64,000 nt of DNA from positions 43,335,314-43,399,313 of the forward strand of contig JBANSL010000003.1 in the NCBI GenBank assembly GCA_037127255.1. The letters run 5' to 3'. Made by a program: the position numbers and the translations under genes. The notes below the pieces were generated by a model. That model ran no database searches. It was not told where the DNA came from and was given only the letters and a program-made list of their open reading frames with translations. Source of the stretch: Persicaria tinctoria. Lineage: Eukaryota > Streptophyta > Magnoliopsida > Caryophyllales > Polygonaceae. The first letter of the stretch is position 1; every line of letters begins with the position of its first letter. This document shows positions 43,986 through 54,916 of this stretch, piece by piece.

Positions 43986-45333
43986 TACCTAATTAGATTT
44001 ATCTTTTTCCTTTTAGATTTAATTCCTTAAAGCATTTTATTTATCTTTAGGTATTTTAGATAAAGTTTTAGATAGAGATAGAAGATTTCTATCCTTGATT
44101 AGCAAGGGTTAGAAGCCTATAAATAAGGCCCTAGGAGGCCCAGTTTCATTAAATCCAATTCGATAAAATATTCAATTTTAGAGAGACACAAGGAGTTCCA
44201 CAGAGAAGTTTAGGAGTTCTAAGGTTTTTAGGGTTTTGGCTTTCTGCGAAAGTTGATTGCCGAGATTGTAAAAGGCTTTGAATATAGTTTTAATGCAAGT
44301 TATTTCTTTCAGTTCAATGTCTGTTATTGCAATGAGGCGTGAGTAGTCCACCCACTTCTGGGGCTGGGGTGAGCCCGACGGTGGCCATGTGAGGCGATGC
44401 GATAAAGGTCAGATCTTTTTGTGCAATTCATCTTCTATCCCTATAAGCATGATTCTTTTGCGAGAGTTGAAGGTGATCCTTGTTTGTATTATTGAAGCGA
44501 AAGTGATCTTAATGCAACTTGGATTAATTATGTGAAAAAGGGTTAGTAACAATTAGGGTTTATGCGAGAGCCTCTATTTGCCTATTTGTTAATGACGAAA
44601 GTTATTTGATGGAAAGCATGATTTTTTATGCCTTTATGTGTTACTTTGCATGGTTATCGTTGTGGTGTTGAAACCCTGGCTTTGGAAGTCTTTTAGCATA
44701 TTGAATTTATTTCTGTCAAAAATCTGAGTTTTGGTTCGAAATCTGCAAATTTAAGTTTCTGTTCCTTGTCGACATAGAGGAGACCCTTGTCGAGATCGAG
44801 TAAGCTATGGTCGATCTCGAGTAGGACTGGTCTGGGTCGAGTTGGTTTTCTTCTGTCTTTTGTCGATTTTCAGTTTCTGTTTCTGCTTTTCTTGTCGATC
44901 TCGAGTTGGTGTTGTCGAGATCGAGTACACTTGTCTTCGTCGAGTTGTTTTGTTTTCGATTCTGAAGTTGCTGTCTTTGCTAGTTGTGGTCGATCTCGAG
45001 TTGACCCTAGTCGAGATCGACGAGCCTCTGCCTTTGCTTTTAGTTTCTGCTTTGCTTTGTCTTTTCTTGTTTTGCATTTGTTCTTTGCTTTTGTTTGTTA
45101 TTTTCTGCTTTTATTTCTGTTTCTTTCCTTGTTTCTGTGCTTCTGTCTTTCTGCTGTGTTTGTGAGAATTTACAGCTACCTGAGAGCTGCTGACGTGCTT
45201 CCTCGTGGATTTGATCCTGACTATTCTCTTACTACAACAGGAGGAAGTCTTGTATTTATTTGCTGAGACAGGGAAGTCAATCTGAACTATATTTCATATT
45301 TATTTCATACTTGACCATCCTCCTGCAACAACA
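43986..45333 (+). repeat. 3' LTR of element A, right part
   Basis: Continues from 36392 after the insert; matches 28988-30337. Carries the TATA box (44118-44125), the second motif cluster (44768-45030) and the CAACAACA end, followed by the catac duplication. Confidence 0.9.
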
Positions 45334-45338
45334 CATAC

Positions 45339-46029
45339 CATGTGTCAATCAATATTTGCCACATGACCATCACCGAAGTACATTTGTCCGACAAATTATA
45401 ATGATATGTATAGCACTGGGATATAATGTCCTATATAACCGAATCTAGAAACAGATGAAAGGGGCTTTGTGGGAAGGAGAGAGATTAAAGGCTTATACAA
45501 AAGATTACCCATCAGCGTTGGGAAATTAAATCAAAACAAACTCTATAGACTTCTTGGAGGAAGACCGTTTGCCCATCAGATTAAATGAACAGTTGTAAGA
45601 GACAAGTAAAAAAGAGTATCATTTCCTTGACGTAATATTGTAAGCCTAGTTACTTCTTTTAATTTAGCCTTGATGAACCCAAAATTAGAAGAAGAGCAAA
45701 TTGTTTAGTGAAATATTAGTGGTTCGATTACCCATAACTGTGATAATAGGGTTTAAATGAACCCATTATCTTAGATAAGCCCGTTGATCTCGACCAAAAC
45801 AATCTTGACTGATCCAGTCTCACTGTAAGGTCAAGCTATAACAAATTTGGGCCTCGTCAAGACCCGTATCCTAACAAATTGTCTCGAAATTCTGACATCA
45901 ATTTAGGTCTAAAATTCTTGCATATCCTCGTAACAAAGAACTCGAGGCTATATTCGATACCAATAGCTTCAAATATACCTTTGAGTTCGTACTTTCGAGT
46001 CTATTAATCAATTTTTTTCTCACGCGTTT

Positions 46030-46073
<44 letters not shown>

Positions 46074-47198
46074 ATATATATATATATATAATTTCAATTC
46101 AAGTTATTTTTCATTTTGAAAATCATATCACAAATACTAAACACTTCATTTTACATTAGATGGAACTAAATTTACAAAAAATATTTAATTAATAGACATG
46201 ATAAATAAATTACATATAAATATGATTTAATATTGTTGACCAATTTTCACCAAACTTGAACAAGTAGAAAATTTAAATCTCTCCTTAACCGTGAGAATGC
46301 AAAAGAATGAAGTATCACATTTGAGAAGTTCAACAAGTTGAGTATTAGCCTCGAACACGGCCTAGAAGACAGCCTCGACCACGCTCGGAACAAATATACT
46401 GCATGTATGTCTCGAAAATGGCATCGACTTTACCCTCAGATTCCTGGTCACCTATTAACTTCGAATTTAACCTCGAAAATCATTTTGGTGGTCACACTAC
46501 ACACGAATGTAGCATCGAAAATAACCTCCATTTTAGTCTGAGGCTAATTGGCCTCGAATAAGGCTTCAAGTTTGGCCGTGAATATTTGTCATTGCTATAT
46601 GGCTATGAAATGGGCATCAGAATTTATTTCGTTGTCAATTAGCCTCAAATTGTAGCTTCAATAATATTTCGTTTGTATTCGGCATCGAAAGAAATGTTCG
46701 AGAGTAAAATCGAGGATAATAACATCGGAATTAACCTCGAATTATTACGAGGCCCGTGCTTCGTAGCAATCACGCGTGTTTCTAGCCGTGGCTGTTCAGA
46801 GATTCATCTTCGAATTTCCATGGCAGCGTGTAAGGAGATGCTGGGGTCTCGCTCCTAAGACTGAGGTCCACAAACATGTTCAACTTGGAGTCAACCCGAA
46901 AACGAAAACCATAACAAATATATTCAACTTGGTAGCTGCTTCTGAATATTGTGAAGACCAATCCAAGGTACATTTTGAAGAATTTTGTTATAAAATTGAA
47001 GAAACAATTGCTACTTCAATCAGCCACTTCCAACAATGAGGTATCCCTTAAACCAACTCAAATAACTTGTAAAAGAGATCACAAAAGGAAAGGCTTTCTA
47101 TGTCAAAATTCCTTCCAAACTCCATTATCATATATCCCTTCATGAGTTCCTTTCATGAAGGGGATAGTCCTTGATCTTGACCTTGAAAAACTCAATTA
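45339..47198. other. Flank between element A and the Ninja gene
   Basis: No gene supported. An (AT)n microsatellite lies at 46033-46090. Between about 45780 and 46780 short texts such as cctcgaa, aacctcgaaaat and ggcatcga recur irregularly. The last part, up to 47198, is the 3' flank of the Ninja-family gene and should hold its poly(A) site. Confidence 0.5.
46033..46090. repeat. (AT)n microsatellite
   Basis: Nearly pure tatata tract of about 58 bp with one interruption. Confidence 0.9.
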
Positions 47199-49046
47199 TT
47201 AGAAGGCCGAGGGAGGAGGGTTTACGACGATATGCCTGAGCGGGTGCTCCACATCATAGCCCCCAGCGTGCTTGACGAATTCCGCAGGGGAGAAGAAGCA
47301 GCCGTGGCAGACGCACATTATCCTCACCCCCTCTCCCTTGCCGTACTCGTAAAGAATGCCTTCTACTTTTCTCCCGTTAGGGCCATCACCTATGGTGAAC
47401 ACGCACGGCATATCTTCTATCCCTCCAGGGGCGGCTGCTGCGTTTTTATTCTTATGATGTGGGGTTTTAGGATGCTTGCTTGTTGAGCCTTCAGTGTACT
47501 TGGTACTCGAAGACGAGCCCACAGGAGATGCCTCTTGGCTGCCCCTTTCTTGCGTCGAGTGGGTGCTGGTTGGACTTCTTGCTTCACCGCAACTGCCTGA
47601 ACCTGATCATCACCAGTAGCAGCAGGACATGAATGAAGATTCAAGTATCAAAAACGAAAGAACCCACACTCACACCTTAGTATTTAACCATGTATAACAG
47701 ATGATTTTCGACTAGCAAATCTAAGTGTGCTCAATAGTATGAATGCGAAGAAAAAACTCTCAAATGACAAGAATTGAATCAGTCAAATCCCTTCACAGTA
47801 CAATACATAACGAAGGATCGAAGTAATCGGTTTTGCTGACAAGTCCAGTCCTCCTATTCATTGTTGGCAGATCTAGGCAGCAAAGAACACTAGTGCGGGT
47901 ATTGGTAAATTGGTCATTGGTGTATGCTTCCAAGTTCTAAGCAATGTACCAAATCTGTTTGGTGCAATGCGTTGATTATTTCCTAATGTCATTGTTATTT
48001 CCGTTAACTTGCTTCTCAGTGGTTCTAAGACCTTGAATTATTGATCACAAAAATGCAACCTTTTATAATCTGGATTCTGTCATATCACGGTACCAGTACC
48101 ACAACAACAAATCAAAACGATAAACACTAGCTTAACAAATTGCATGCAGACTAAAGATCATTCTGTGAATCATACCTCAAATTGCACTCAACTACACAGA
48201 AATCAACAAGCATATACAACACCAAATGAGCAATCACAAATTACCTTGAAGTGTTTTGCTCTCGAGCTCCGAAACACCCGATGAGCCACCTCCATATGAT
48301 TCAGCAGACCCTTGAGAGCACCCCTGTAGCTGTTGCTGTGGCACTTGCTGTGCCAACAGCCCCTGCAAGCTCCCAAAGAACCCACCTTTCCCCTTCATCC
48401 CTGCAGCTTCAATCCCACCACTACCTTGCCTACTCGAACCACCCCACTGAACCGGACCCGGATTCGGACTCAATTTACCGGGCACATCCAGACCCAGTTG
48501 CTGCCTCTCTCTCTCTTCCCCTGCCCCATTGCCGCTGTTCTCCTTTATACTCCTCTGTTTCTCTGACCTCCTCCGCTTTGCCTCCATCCTTCTCAGACTC
48601 TGCATCTCCTTCCTCCTCCTCCACTCCTCCTCCGTCTCCACCGGCAGCGACGCCGTCATCAACGCCGCCGCGTTCATCGCCGCCGACTCCTGCACCTCCC
48701 TGAAAGTGGGCACCGCCCCAGCTATGGAAGAAGCCCTAATAAGCCCTCCGTTGGATTTATTAACCCCAAGTCTCCCACCCAGTGACAATCCTAGACTCAA
48801 TTCGATTTCCCCATCCTCTTGCTTCTCCGATGCCGATCGATTTAGGGCTTTGATTGGCTCCGTTGACAGGAAACTGTGGAACAGGTCTCTTGGATACTTC
48901 CAGATTTCTACAGACAGAGCCTCAAACTCTCTGCTTCTCCTCCTCCTCCCACCTCCACCTCCGTTGCTGGTGCTTGTGCTTCCTTGTCCTGTGTCTCCCA
49001 TGGCGGTGCCGGAGCTTGCGGTGGAGTAGCGCTGAAAGGCGTCCAT
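47199..49046 (-). CDS. Ninja-family protein (AFP/NINJA type), two exons
   Basis: Exon 1 is 48245-49046 and exon 2 is 47199-47596; the 648-bp intron has GTAATT and TTCAG borders and joins in frame to give 399 residues. ATG at 49046 begins [10 protein letters not shown]. Motifs: EAR repressor motif [10 protein letters not shown] (82-91), which recruits TOPLESS corepressors; basic domain [21 protein letters not shown] (139-158, nuclear signal); and C-terminal domain C ([36 protein letters not shown]), which binds TIFY/JAZ or ABI5-type bZIP partners. These proteins are nuclear repressors of jasmonate or abscisic acid responses. Both frames are intact, with no sign of decay. It is the only clearly functional host gene here. 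Confidence 0.9.
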
Positions 49047-49076
49047 TTTCACTTTTTTTTTTCTGGAAACAGAGCT

Positions 49077-49164
49077 ATGACCTTCCTCTACAAGGTTGCT
49101 GCTGAATTAATTGCACCCACCACAACTCCTCCATGACCTTCCTCTACAAGGTTGCTGCTGAATT
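49077..49164. repeat. 32-bp direct repeat just upstream of the Ninja start codon
   Basis: The unit starting atgaccttcctctacaaggt occurs at 49077-49108 and 49133-49164 (period 56), within 120 bp of the ATG, so probably in the 5' UTR or core promoter. Confidence 0.9.
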
Positions 49165-49480
49165 CGAAACATCTGCGATTCGATTTGATTTCAGCATGGT
49201 CAACTTACTGATTAGGATTCGCTGGGAGCAAAAGAACCAAAAAAAAAAAAAAATACCGATTGCTTTATTATCAACGCCAGACGATTTCAAGGGAGGGCAC
49301 TCCAATTTGAGGAGGAAGATGGATTGAAGCAGAGAACAATGTTTTCTCTGTTGCATAAAAATCACGCCTTTGGGTCATGGATATTGTGTGAGGGGAAATC
49401 GAGTGGAAAAGCAAAAACCCTAGGTAGAAATTGAATGAGCTTGTGCTGCGTATCCTCTCTGATCGATGATGATAGAGAAA

Positions 49481-49941
49481 GGGTGTCCCTGTATACACCG
49501 CAATTTCGCGGATTAGAGCGGTTAATCAACGTCGGATTCGACGTTGCAACATTAATTATATTACAACGTCGGATTCAACGTTATAATATGTGAAGTGAAG
49601 GATCGGATCGGGTCGAACCGGGCTAACAACGTCGGATCCGACGTTGTTAGAATAAAAAAAAAAAAATCACACCCAACCACCCACACTCACAAAAAAAAAA
49701 AAAAAAAAAATACAACGTCCAAAAGGACGTTGCAAATAAAAAAAAAATGTTTTTTTAAATATTTTATATTAGGCCCGATTTGACCCGTATTAGCAACGTT
49801 CAATTTGACGTTGTAAAACGTCAAATTCGACGTTGTTATAAATTCCAATAAGTGAAATTAGCACACAATTAACAACGTCGGATTGGACGTTGTAGCAACG
49901 TTGGATCCGACGAAGTATTTGCGGTGTATATAGGGAACGCG
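49481..49941. mobile_element. MITE with internal palindromes upstream of the Ninja gene
   Basis: Ends are imperfect inverted repeats containing CCCTRTATACACCGCAA, flanked by tagagaaa (49473-49480 and 49942-49949). An 8-9-bp duplication suggests the hAT or Mutator superfamily. The inside consists largely of palindromes of the caacgtcgga-tccgacgttg type (at about 49527, 49573, 49626, 49710, 49795, 49875). No coding capacity. Confidence 0.7.
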
Positions 49942-50052
49942 TAGAGAAACAGATAAAAAAAAAGAGAGAAATTGAAATTTGTGGGGAAAAAAATGGAAAG
50001 GAATATTAGATAGCGAAAGATGGATGCAGAACGAGATATATCCATCTTAAAC

Positions 50053-50401
50053 GAAAAATAACCGAAAATAATACCAACTATCCACGGTTAACCAAAAATA
50101 ATAAGAACTTTATAATTGACAATATCATGTACAAACTATCCCATATTAACCAAAAATAATACGGACCAACAATCCGAGAAGGATTCCGGCAATAGTTGCC
50201 ACGTGTACACCGGAATTATTATGTAGATGCCATGTCACTTGTGGACCCCTGTCCACCTCATTAAATAAAAATAAATAAAAAATAAAAAACTGGAATTAAA
50301 TAACCAAGATTCGAAGAGGAGGAAGAAGACGTTCGACAGTGTTCATCGGTTCGCACTTCCCAGAGGAGGAAGGAGGAGGACCACCCGCCTGAAAGACGCT
50401 C
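50053..50401 (+). repeat. Left terminal inverted repeat of the MULE
   Basis: 349 bp; complement closely matches 52994-53343. Confidence 0.85.
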
Positions 50402-50470
50402 AGGAAGAAGAAGCTTACAGCTGGGGCGATGGCGACGAAGGCAACGTACGCAGGAGGATAGAACGGAAGA

Positions 50471-51138
50471 ATGACAGAGTCTTCAAGTTCATGTCGAAGA
50501 GGGATATCGTCAGTTCGAAAATGCCTCCATGGCCTCCCTGCAATCCTTCAAACTTGCAAATACACTGAAAATTCAGGAAAACGATTTTATGGGTGTCCAT
50601 TGTGGAAGGTAAGATTGAATTGTAATTGAATTTCAATTGATTAGGGTTTCTGATGCTTTTTAAACTAATTTAAATTTTAGGGTTTCTGATGCTTTCAATC
50701 GATTAGGGTTTTGAATTGGTTTTGATTTTAGAGTGTGGTTTTGGCTTTGAATTAGATGTAGATGTTAAAGTTTCGAATTGGCTTGGAATTTTTGTGATTC
50801 TGTAGGCAATTCGAAAATTTAGGAATCCAAATTTAGGGCTTTCAACTGTAGATTCAACACTTCATCTGTTTAGCATGATTCGAATATTGTGACTTTTCAC
50901 TAATTGTCTTCATTTTTGTATTGAATTATAGACAAATGCAAAATGCACTTACTTCGAATGGGTGGATGCTCGCGCTTATGGTTTTAGAGGCAATAAAACT
51001 ATCTACAACTTGAGAGTTGACGAAGATCTTGGTACCTCTACGGATGGATGCCCACATTGTTCAGATTGCAAGAATCTCGTGGAGAAGATTGAAAGAGAAA
51101 ATCTAGTGCTGAAAATTGTAATTGGTGTACGGTGTTAG
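50471..51138 (+). CDS. GRF-type zinc finger protein carried by the MULE, two exons
   Basis: Exon 1 is 50471-50608 and exon 2 is 50932-51138; the intron has GTAAGA and ATTATAG borders and joins in phase, giving 114 residues with TAG at 51136. The protein contains VRKCLHGLP, CKYTENSGKRFYGCP and, across the junction, CTYFEWVDA: the GRF zinc finger (Cx1-2H/C...TxxNxGRxFYxCP...CxFFxWxD), a small single-stranded nucleic-acid-binding fold. A second Cys pair (CPHCSDCKN) and a short coiled coil follow. It starts 70 bp inside the left TIR, so it is part of the element. Such small GRF proteins are common and often transposon-borne in plants; the role is unknown. Confidence 0.7.
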
Positions 51139-51349
51139 TTATATTACTCATCGTATTGGTGAAAATATGAAAGCATGGGTGAATTTAGAATAGGTTAGTA
51201 TTACTCTCAATGTTTGGTTGTGTCGTGTATTCAAATTAGAGCTACATTACCTAATGACTTCTTATCTCTAAAGACAATGCATGTTGTAAGATGCTTATTA
51301 ATGCAATGAAAGTGTGTCTTTTGTTTACCAAGAGTGGTTGTTGTCATTT

Positions 51350-51595
51350 AAGACACAAAATGCTGCTGCTATAGTGCTGTAAAATACACTTTCATGGCTG
51401 AAAAAGCTCAAAATGTTGCTGCTATAGTGCTGGAATGTGCTATAAAATGCATTTTCATGCCTGAAAACGCCCAAAATGCTGCTGCTATAGCGTTGTAAAT
51501 GCCCAAAATGTTGCTGCTATAGTGCTGAAATGTGCTGTAAAATGCATTTTCAAGCTTGAAAATGGCCAAAATGCTGCCGTTAAGCCTGATTTAGG
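51350..51595 (+). repeat. Tandem repeat of about 60 bp inside the MULE
   Basis: Four imperfect copies of a unit containing aaaatg(c/t)tgctgctatag followed by tgctgtaaaatgcattttca. Confidence 0.85.
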
Positions 51596-51619
51596 GTTGT
51601 GAAATGCATTCAACATTTT

Positions 51620-52090
51620 GGCCAAAATCAGTCCCCATATGGCATCTCTTATAAATCAGTCCCCATGCCACCCGGATCAAGTATTCTCTGTCAGATGAAT
51701 AAATAGATAGCTGAAGTGATAAGCTCTTATAAAAAAACAGTCCCCATATGGCATCTCTCCAGCTCTCTAAAAAATCAGTCCCCATATGCATTATGCACAA
51801 GAAAGCATCTTGGAAAAAAATCAAACATCTTGAAAAAACTGATTTAGTAAAATCAAACATCTTGAAAAAAAAATCAAACATTATAAAAGTTGACAGAAAA
51901 AAAAAAATCAGTCCCCAACATCAGTAGTACCATAGAAAAAAAAAACCAAAATCAGTAGTACCATTGAAATCAGTAGTAGCATTGAAATCAGTAGTACCAT
52001 TGAAATCAGTCCCCAAGCATCTTGAAATTGAAGGCAGATGACAGAAAGTAGTACCATTGAAATCAGTCCCCAAGCTAGCATATGCATTAT
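51620..52090. repeat. Irregular repeats inside the MULE
   Basis: The text aatcagtccccat or ...caa recurs at about 51628, 51654, 51737, 51773, 51908, 52004 and 52062; agtagtaccattgaaatc recurs between 51937 and 52065. No coding feature. Confidence 0.8.
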
Positions 52091-52495
52091 GCACAAGAAA
52101 GCAAGCATGTACACAAACAAGTCTATAAAAGAGGACAGAAAGTGAAGGCAGATAGACAACAACACCCGCTCAGATTTGAACATTCAGCATTTATGCATTA
52201 AGCATTACAAAATTGATGTTTAACATCAATATAGTTTGGCAAAATGTTAAAGTTTTGACTCCATTCTCATACATCATTCAACATTTAAGCTTGTAGTGTT
52301 TTTAGTTCATCAGCTACACAACTACAGTGTACACAAACAGAGCAGTTCAACAACAATAAAAGTTGGCAAAAGGTTGAGTGATGTAATGAATGGTATCCAC
52401 TTGATGGCTTGCACTAGAGTACAATTGATGAATGGATGTCATTGATTGGGGCCGAGTGTTGCACTCCTTGTGAAGCTTGGGCTTGTCCTGATGAT

Positions 52496-52894
52496 CTAGC
52501 TGATATGTACATAAAACCTCCAGGATTGTTGTCTTCTCATCGTACCACTTGTCATTCCTTCAGGATTGTTGTCTTCCTCAGCTGCATCAATGTTGTCTTC
52601 CTGGTCCTGCTCTACATCTTCACCATCAACTTCACTTGAAGAGTATTCGTCAAAGCCAATAAAATCAAATTCATCCTCACACATTACACTATCTGCATTC
52701 TCAGCCAAAAATTCTTTCCGGTTCACAGTAGGAGCATCATCAAATTCAGATCCTTCAAAAGCCCTTTTTTCATCCTCATGAGAGTTATTTTCAGGGTCAT
52801 CTTCACCATAATCAACTTCATCCATCATTAAACACCTATTATGAATAAAAAAATTAAAAAGGGCCTTCTTCTCAATCGAAATTGCAAACCTCAA
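52496..52894 (-). pseudogene. Acidic ORF next to the right TIR of the MULE
   Basis: The frame contains MMDEVDYGEDDPENNSHEDE and a long Asp/Glu-rich run (EDEFDFIGFDEYSSSEVDGE). It begins just inside the right TIR, where MuDR-type elements start their transposase. The N-terminal part of MURA-type transposases is acidic like this. No SWIM, MULE or zinc-finger domain follows, so this is at best the N-terminal remnant. Confidence 0.4.
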
Positions 52895-52993
52895 ACCCTA
52901 AACTAAAACATGTGCTTGAACCCTAAAACAAACGATGAACTTACCTTTGTGTATTCTTAGAAGAATTGGAATTAGCGAGCAAGTAGATTTCGA

Positions 52994-53343
52994 GAGCGTC
53001 TTTCAGGCGGGTGGTCCTCCTCCGTCCTCCTCTGCGAAGTGCGAACTGATGAACCCCTGTTGAACGTCTTCTTCCTCCTCTTCGAATCTGGGTTAATTAA
53101 TTTCAGTTTTTCATTTTTTATTTTTTTTATTTAATGAGGTGGACAGGGGTCCACAAGTGACATGGCATCTACATAGTAGCTCCGGTGTACACATGGCAAC
53201 TATTGCCGGAATCCTTGTCGGATTGTTGGTCCGTATTATTTTTGGTTAATATGATGATAGTTTGTACATGAGATTGTCAATTATAAAGTTCGTATTATTT
53301 TTTGTTCACCGTAGATAGTTGGTATTATTTACGGTTATTTTTC
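52994..53343 (-). repeat. Right terminal inverted repeat of the MULE
   Basis: 350 bp; see left TIR. A splice-donor-like AAGGTAAG lies just inside it on the minus strand. Confidence 0.85.
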
Positions 53344-53650
53344 CTAAATACAATAAGTCATTTTGTAAAATGTCCATTCATTTTGCAAAATAATTATTAT
53401 AACATTTTTACCCCTACCCTTACAAATCCTTCTCTTCTTCCCCTCATGGAAGCGTTGTTCAGCCGCTAAGTCAGGCTAGGCAGAGGCGGTGATGTTATTG
53501 CTTCTTTCTCTCTCCCTCCCAAGCTCCATCGATGGCGCCTTCGAGTCGGATCTGATTCCGGCTCTTCGGCAAACTCCTGAAGCGAAATCGTTCGGGTGCA
53601 TACGAAGCGCTAGCTGGTCCAATCTGCCTTCTAAGCCTTACTAACCGCCG
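53344..53650. other. Short gap between the MULE and the HMA relic
   Basis: From about 53448 the DNA is GC-richer and looks like decayed upstream coding sequence of the HMA relic, with stops in all frames. Confidence 0.4.
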
Positions 53651-53830
53651 ATGCTTAAGATTCCCAAGGGCGCGTTGTCGTCACCGGCGGAGGCAGCCGA
53701 GGGTTCCAGCTTCAAATCCAAGGCTCTTTTCTCCTTCGTCGGCATGACCTGCTCCGCCTATGCCGGATCCGTCGAGAAGGCGATCAAACGCCTCGACGGG
53801 ATTCAAGATGCCATTGTTGTGATGTCTTGA
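53651..53830 (+). pseudogene. N-terminal fragment of a heavy-metal P-type ATPase (HMA5-like)
   Basis: ATG at 53651 opens a 59-codon frame with MLKIPKGALSSPAEAAEG, SKALFSFVGMTCSAYAGSVE and KAIKRLDGIQDAIV, ended by TGA. This is the first heavy-metal-associated domain of plant copper-transporting ATPases. The metal-binding GMTCxxC motif here reads GMTCSAY, so one copper ligand is lost. The eight-helix transporter is absent. An orphan exon or captured fragment. Confidence 0.75.
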
Positions 53831-54539
53831 ACGGGTGAGCTCAGGTCATATTTTACTCGTCTCTTTCATTAGCTTGTGTTTAGTATTTGATCAGCAATGG
53901 GAAATAAAGGAGCTCGTACGGGAAGATGTCAAATTAAGGGTTCAAAACTGTAGTGACTGAAATTGCTAATTACATGGATATTCTGATATACATGATGACC
54001 ATTTGCATTTTCTTGGTGACAGGTATTAACTCAAATTGCTAATTACATCATACTAATTTATTTTAATCGGCCTTGTTTTACTTTTATGGACCATTTACAA
54101 AATCTACTAACGTACGAAAGAGATGTTCTCGTAGATGTAAAGTCATTACAAAGAATCATTAACTAAAACTAAATTTTGCGTTTGGCACGACCACTTTCGA
54201 ATCTTCTAGGAGGCATTCTATCTTTTTAAATCCCAACTTAGTGTTTTCTAAGGCAGAAAGATTCAAAACAATAACAAAAAAAAGAGATTATGATCATTTA
54301 AGAAATTAAAAAGTAAAAACTAACCAAAGAATATAGTTGAATGAGCTGAATTGATTTGACCTATATTAGGGTTTCTTTTATTTTCTCAATATTCTTTGTG
54401 AGGTTGTGAATTGTGACGGTAAAAAAAAAATCAAACACTGCTGTAATTTTTAGGAAAAAAAATCGGAATGGGCTGGGCCTAAAAAAATTGAAATGGGCTC
54501 CTACTCCGTGCTTGATGTTGTAATTACTGTTTTTTAGAA
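53831..54539. other. AT-rich DNA, no gene seen
   Basis: Possible intron remnant of the HMA relic up to about 54030; the rest has no recognisable content. Confidence 0.4.
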
Positions 54540-54559
54540 GAAAAAAACCAGCCTTGCCG

Positions 54560-54635
54560 CAACATGGATTCGAACTCCACACCTTTCGGTACCATTGGCA
54601 TCCTTTCACCATCCTACCAGCCGCACTAACTTGAT
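54560..54635 (-). ncRNA. tRNA-like head of a possible SINE
   Basis: On the minus strand a box-A-like TAGTGCGGCTGG (54617-54628) is followed about 40 nt later by a box-B-like AGTTCGAATCC (54567-54577), the internal RNA polymerase III promoter layout of tRNA-derived SINEs. No anticodon arm of a real tRNA is apparent and the ends are not defined. Confidence 0.4.
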
Positions 54636-54650
54636 ACATCAGGCAATTTA

Positions 54651-54875
54651 CACATACATACATACGTACATACGTACATACATACGTACGTACATACATA
54701 CATACATACGTACGTACGTACATACATACGTACATACATACGTAGTACGTACATACATACGTACATACATACGTACATACATACGTAGTACGTACATACA
54801 TACGTACATACATACGTACATACATACGTAGTACGTACATACGTACGTACATACGTACGTACATACGTACATACA

Positions 54876-54911
<36 letters not shown>

Positions 54912-54916
54912 TATAT
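54651..54916. repeat. Compound tetranucleotide microsatellite (CATA/CGTA)n
   Basis: About 250 bp of catacatacgtacgtac type with gtagtacgtac interruptions at a period of about 52, then atatat. Because the unit is near palindromic, long Tyr/Val/Met/Cys frames appear on both strands; these are not genes. Confidence 0.95.

Larger units (their letters stand above)
28031..45333 (+). mobile_element. Athila-type element A, complete with both LTRs, RT-less, split by a pararetrovirus
   Basis: LTRs at 28031-30337 and 35434-36392 plus 43986-45333 are nearly identical and start TGTTGTAAGC and end CAACAACA. The 5-bp duplication catac flanks the whole (28026-28030, 45334-45338). Internal DNA (5.1 kb) encodes gag, an Athila-type protease and the last part of integrase in what was one polyprotein frame. 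RT, RNase H and the integrase core are absent, so the element must have used enzymes from another element. The 3' LTR holds a 7.58-kb pararetrovirus. High LTR identity implies a fairly recent insertion. Confidence 0.9.
50053..53343. mobile_element. Mutator-like element (MULE) with 350-bp TIRs
   Basis: 50053-50401 and 52994-53343 are long inverted repeats starting GAAAAATAACCG and sharing most of their length, including caacaatccga, gattccggcaatagttgcca and the gaggtggacaggggtcc block. Long TIRs are the mark of Mutator-like elements. A 9-bp target duplication is no longer clear. Inside are a spliced GRF-zinc-finger ORF, tandem repeats and an acidic minus-strand ORF. No transposase core is visible. 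Confidence 0.8.

Noticed and set aside
48251..49029. Plus-strand Pro/Ser-rich frames over the Ninja gene
   Set aside because: Antisense shadows of the Ninja coding exon, whose minus-strand frame has known domains and splice sites.
54560..54635. A functional tRNA gene
   Set aside because: Box A and box B are present, but no acceptor stem or anticodon arm can be formed convincingly.
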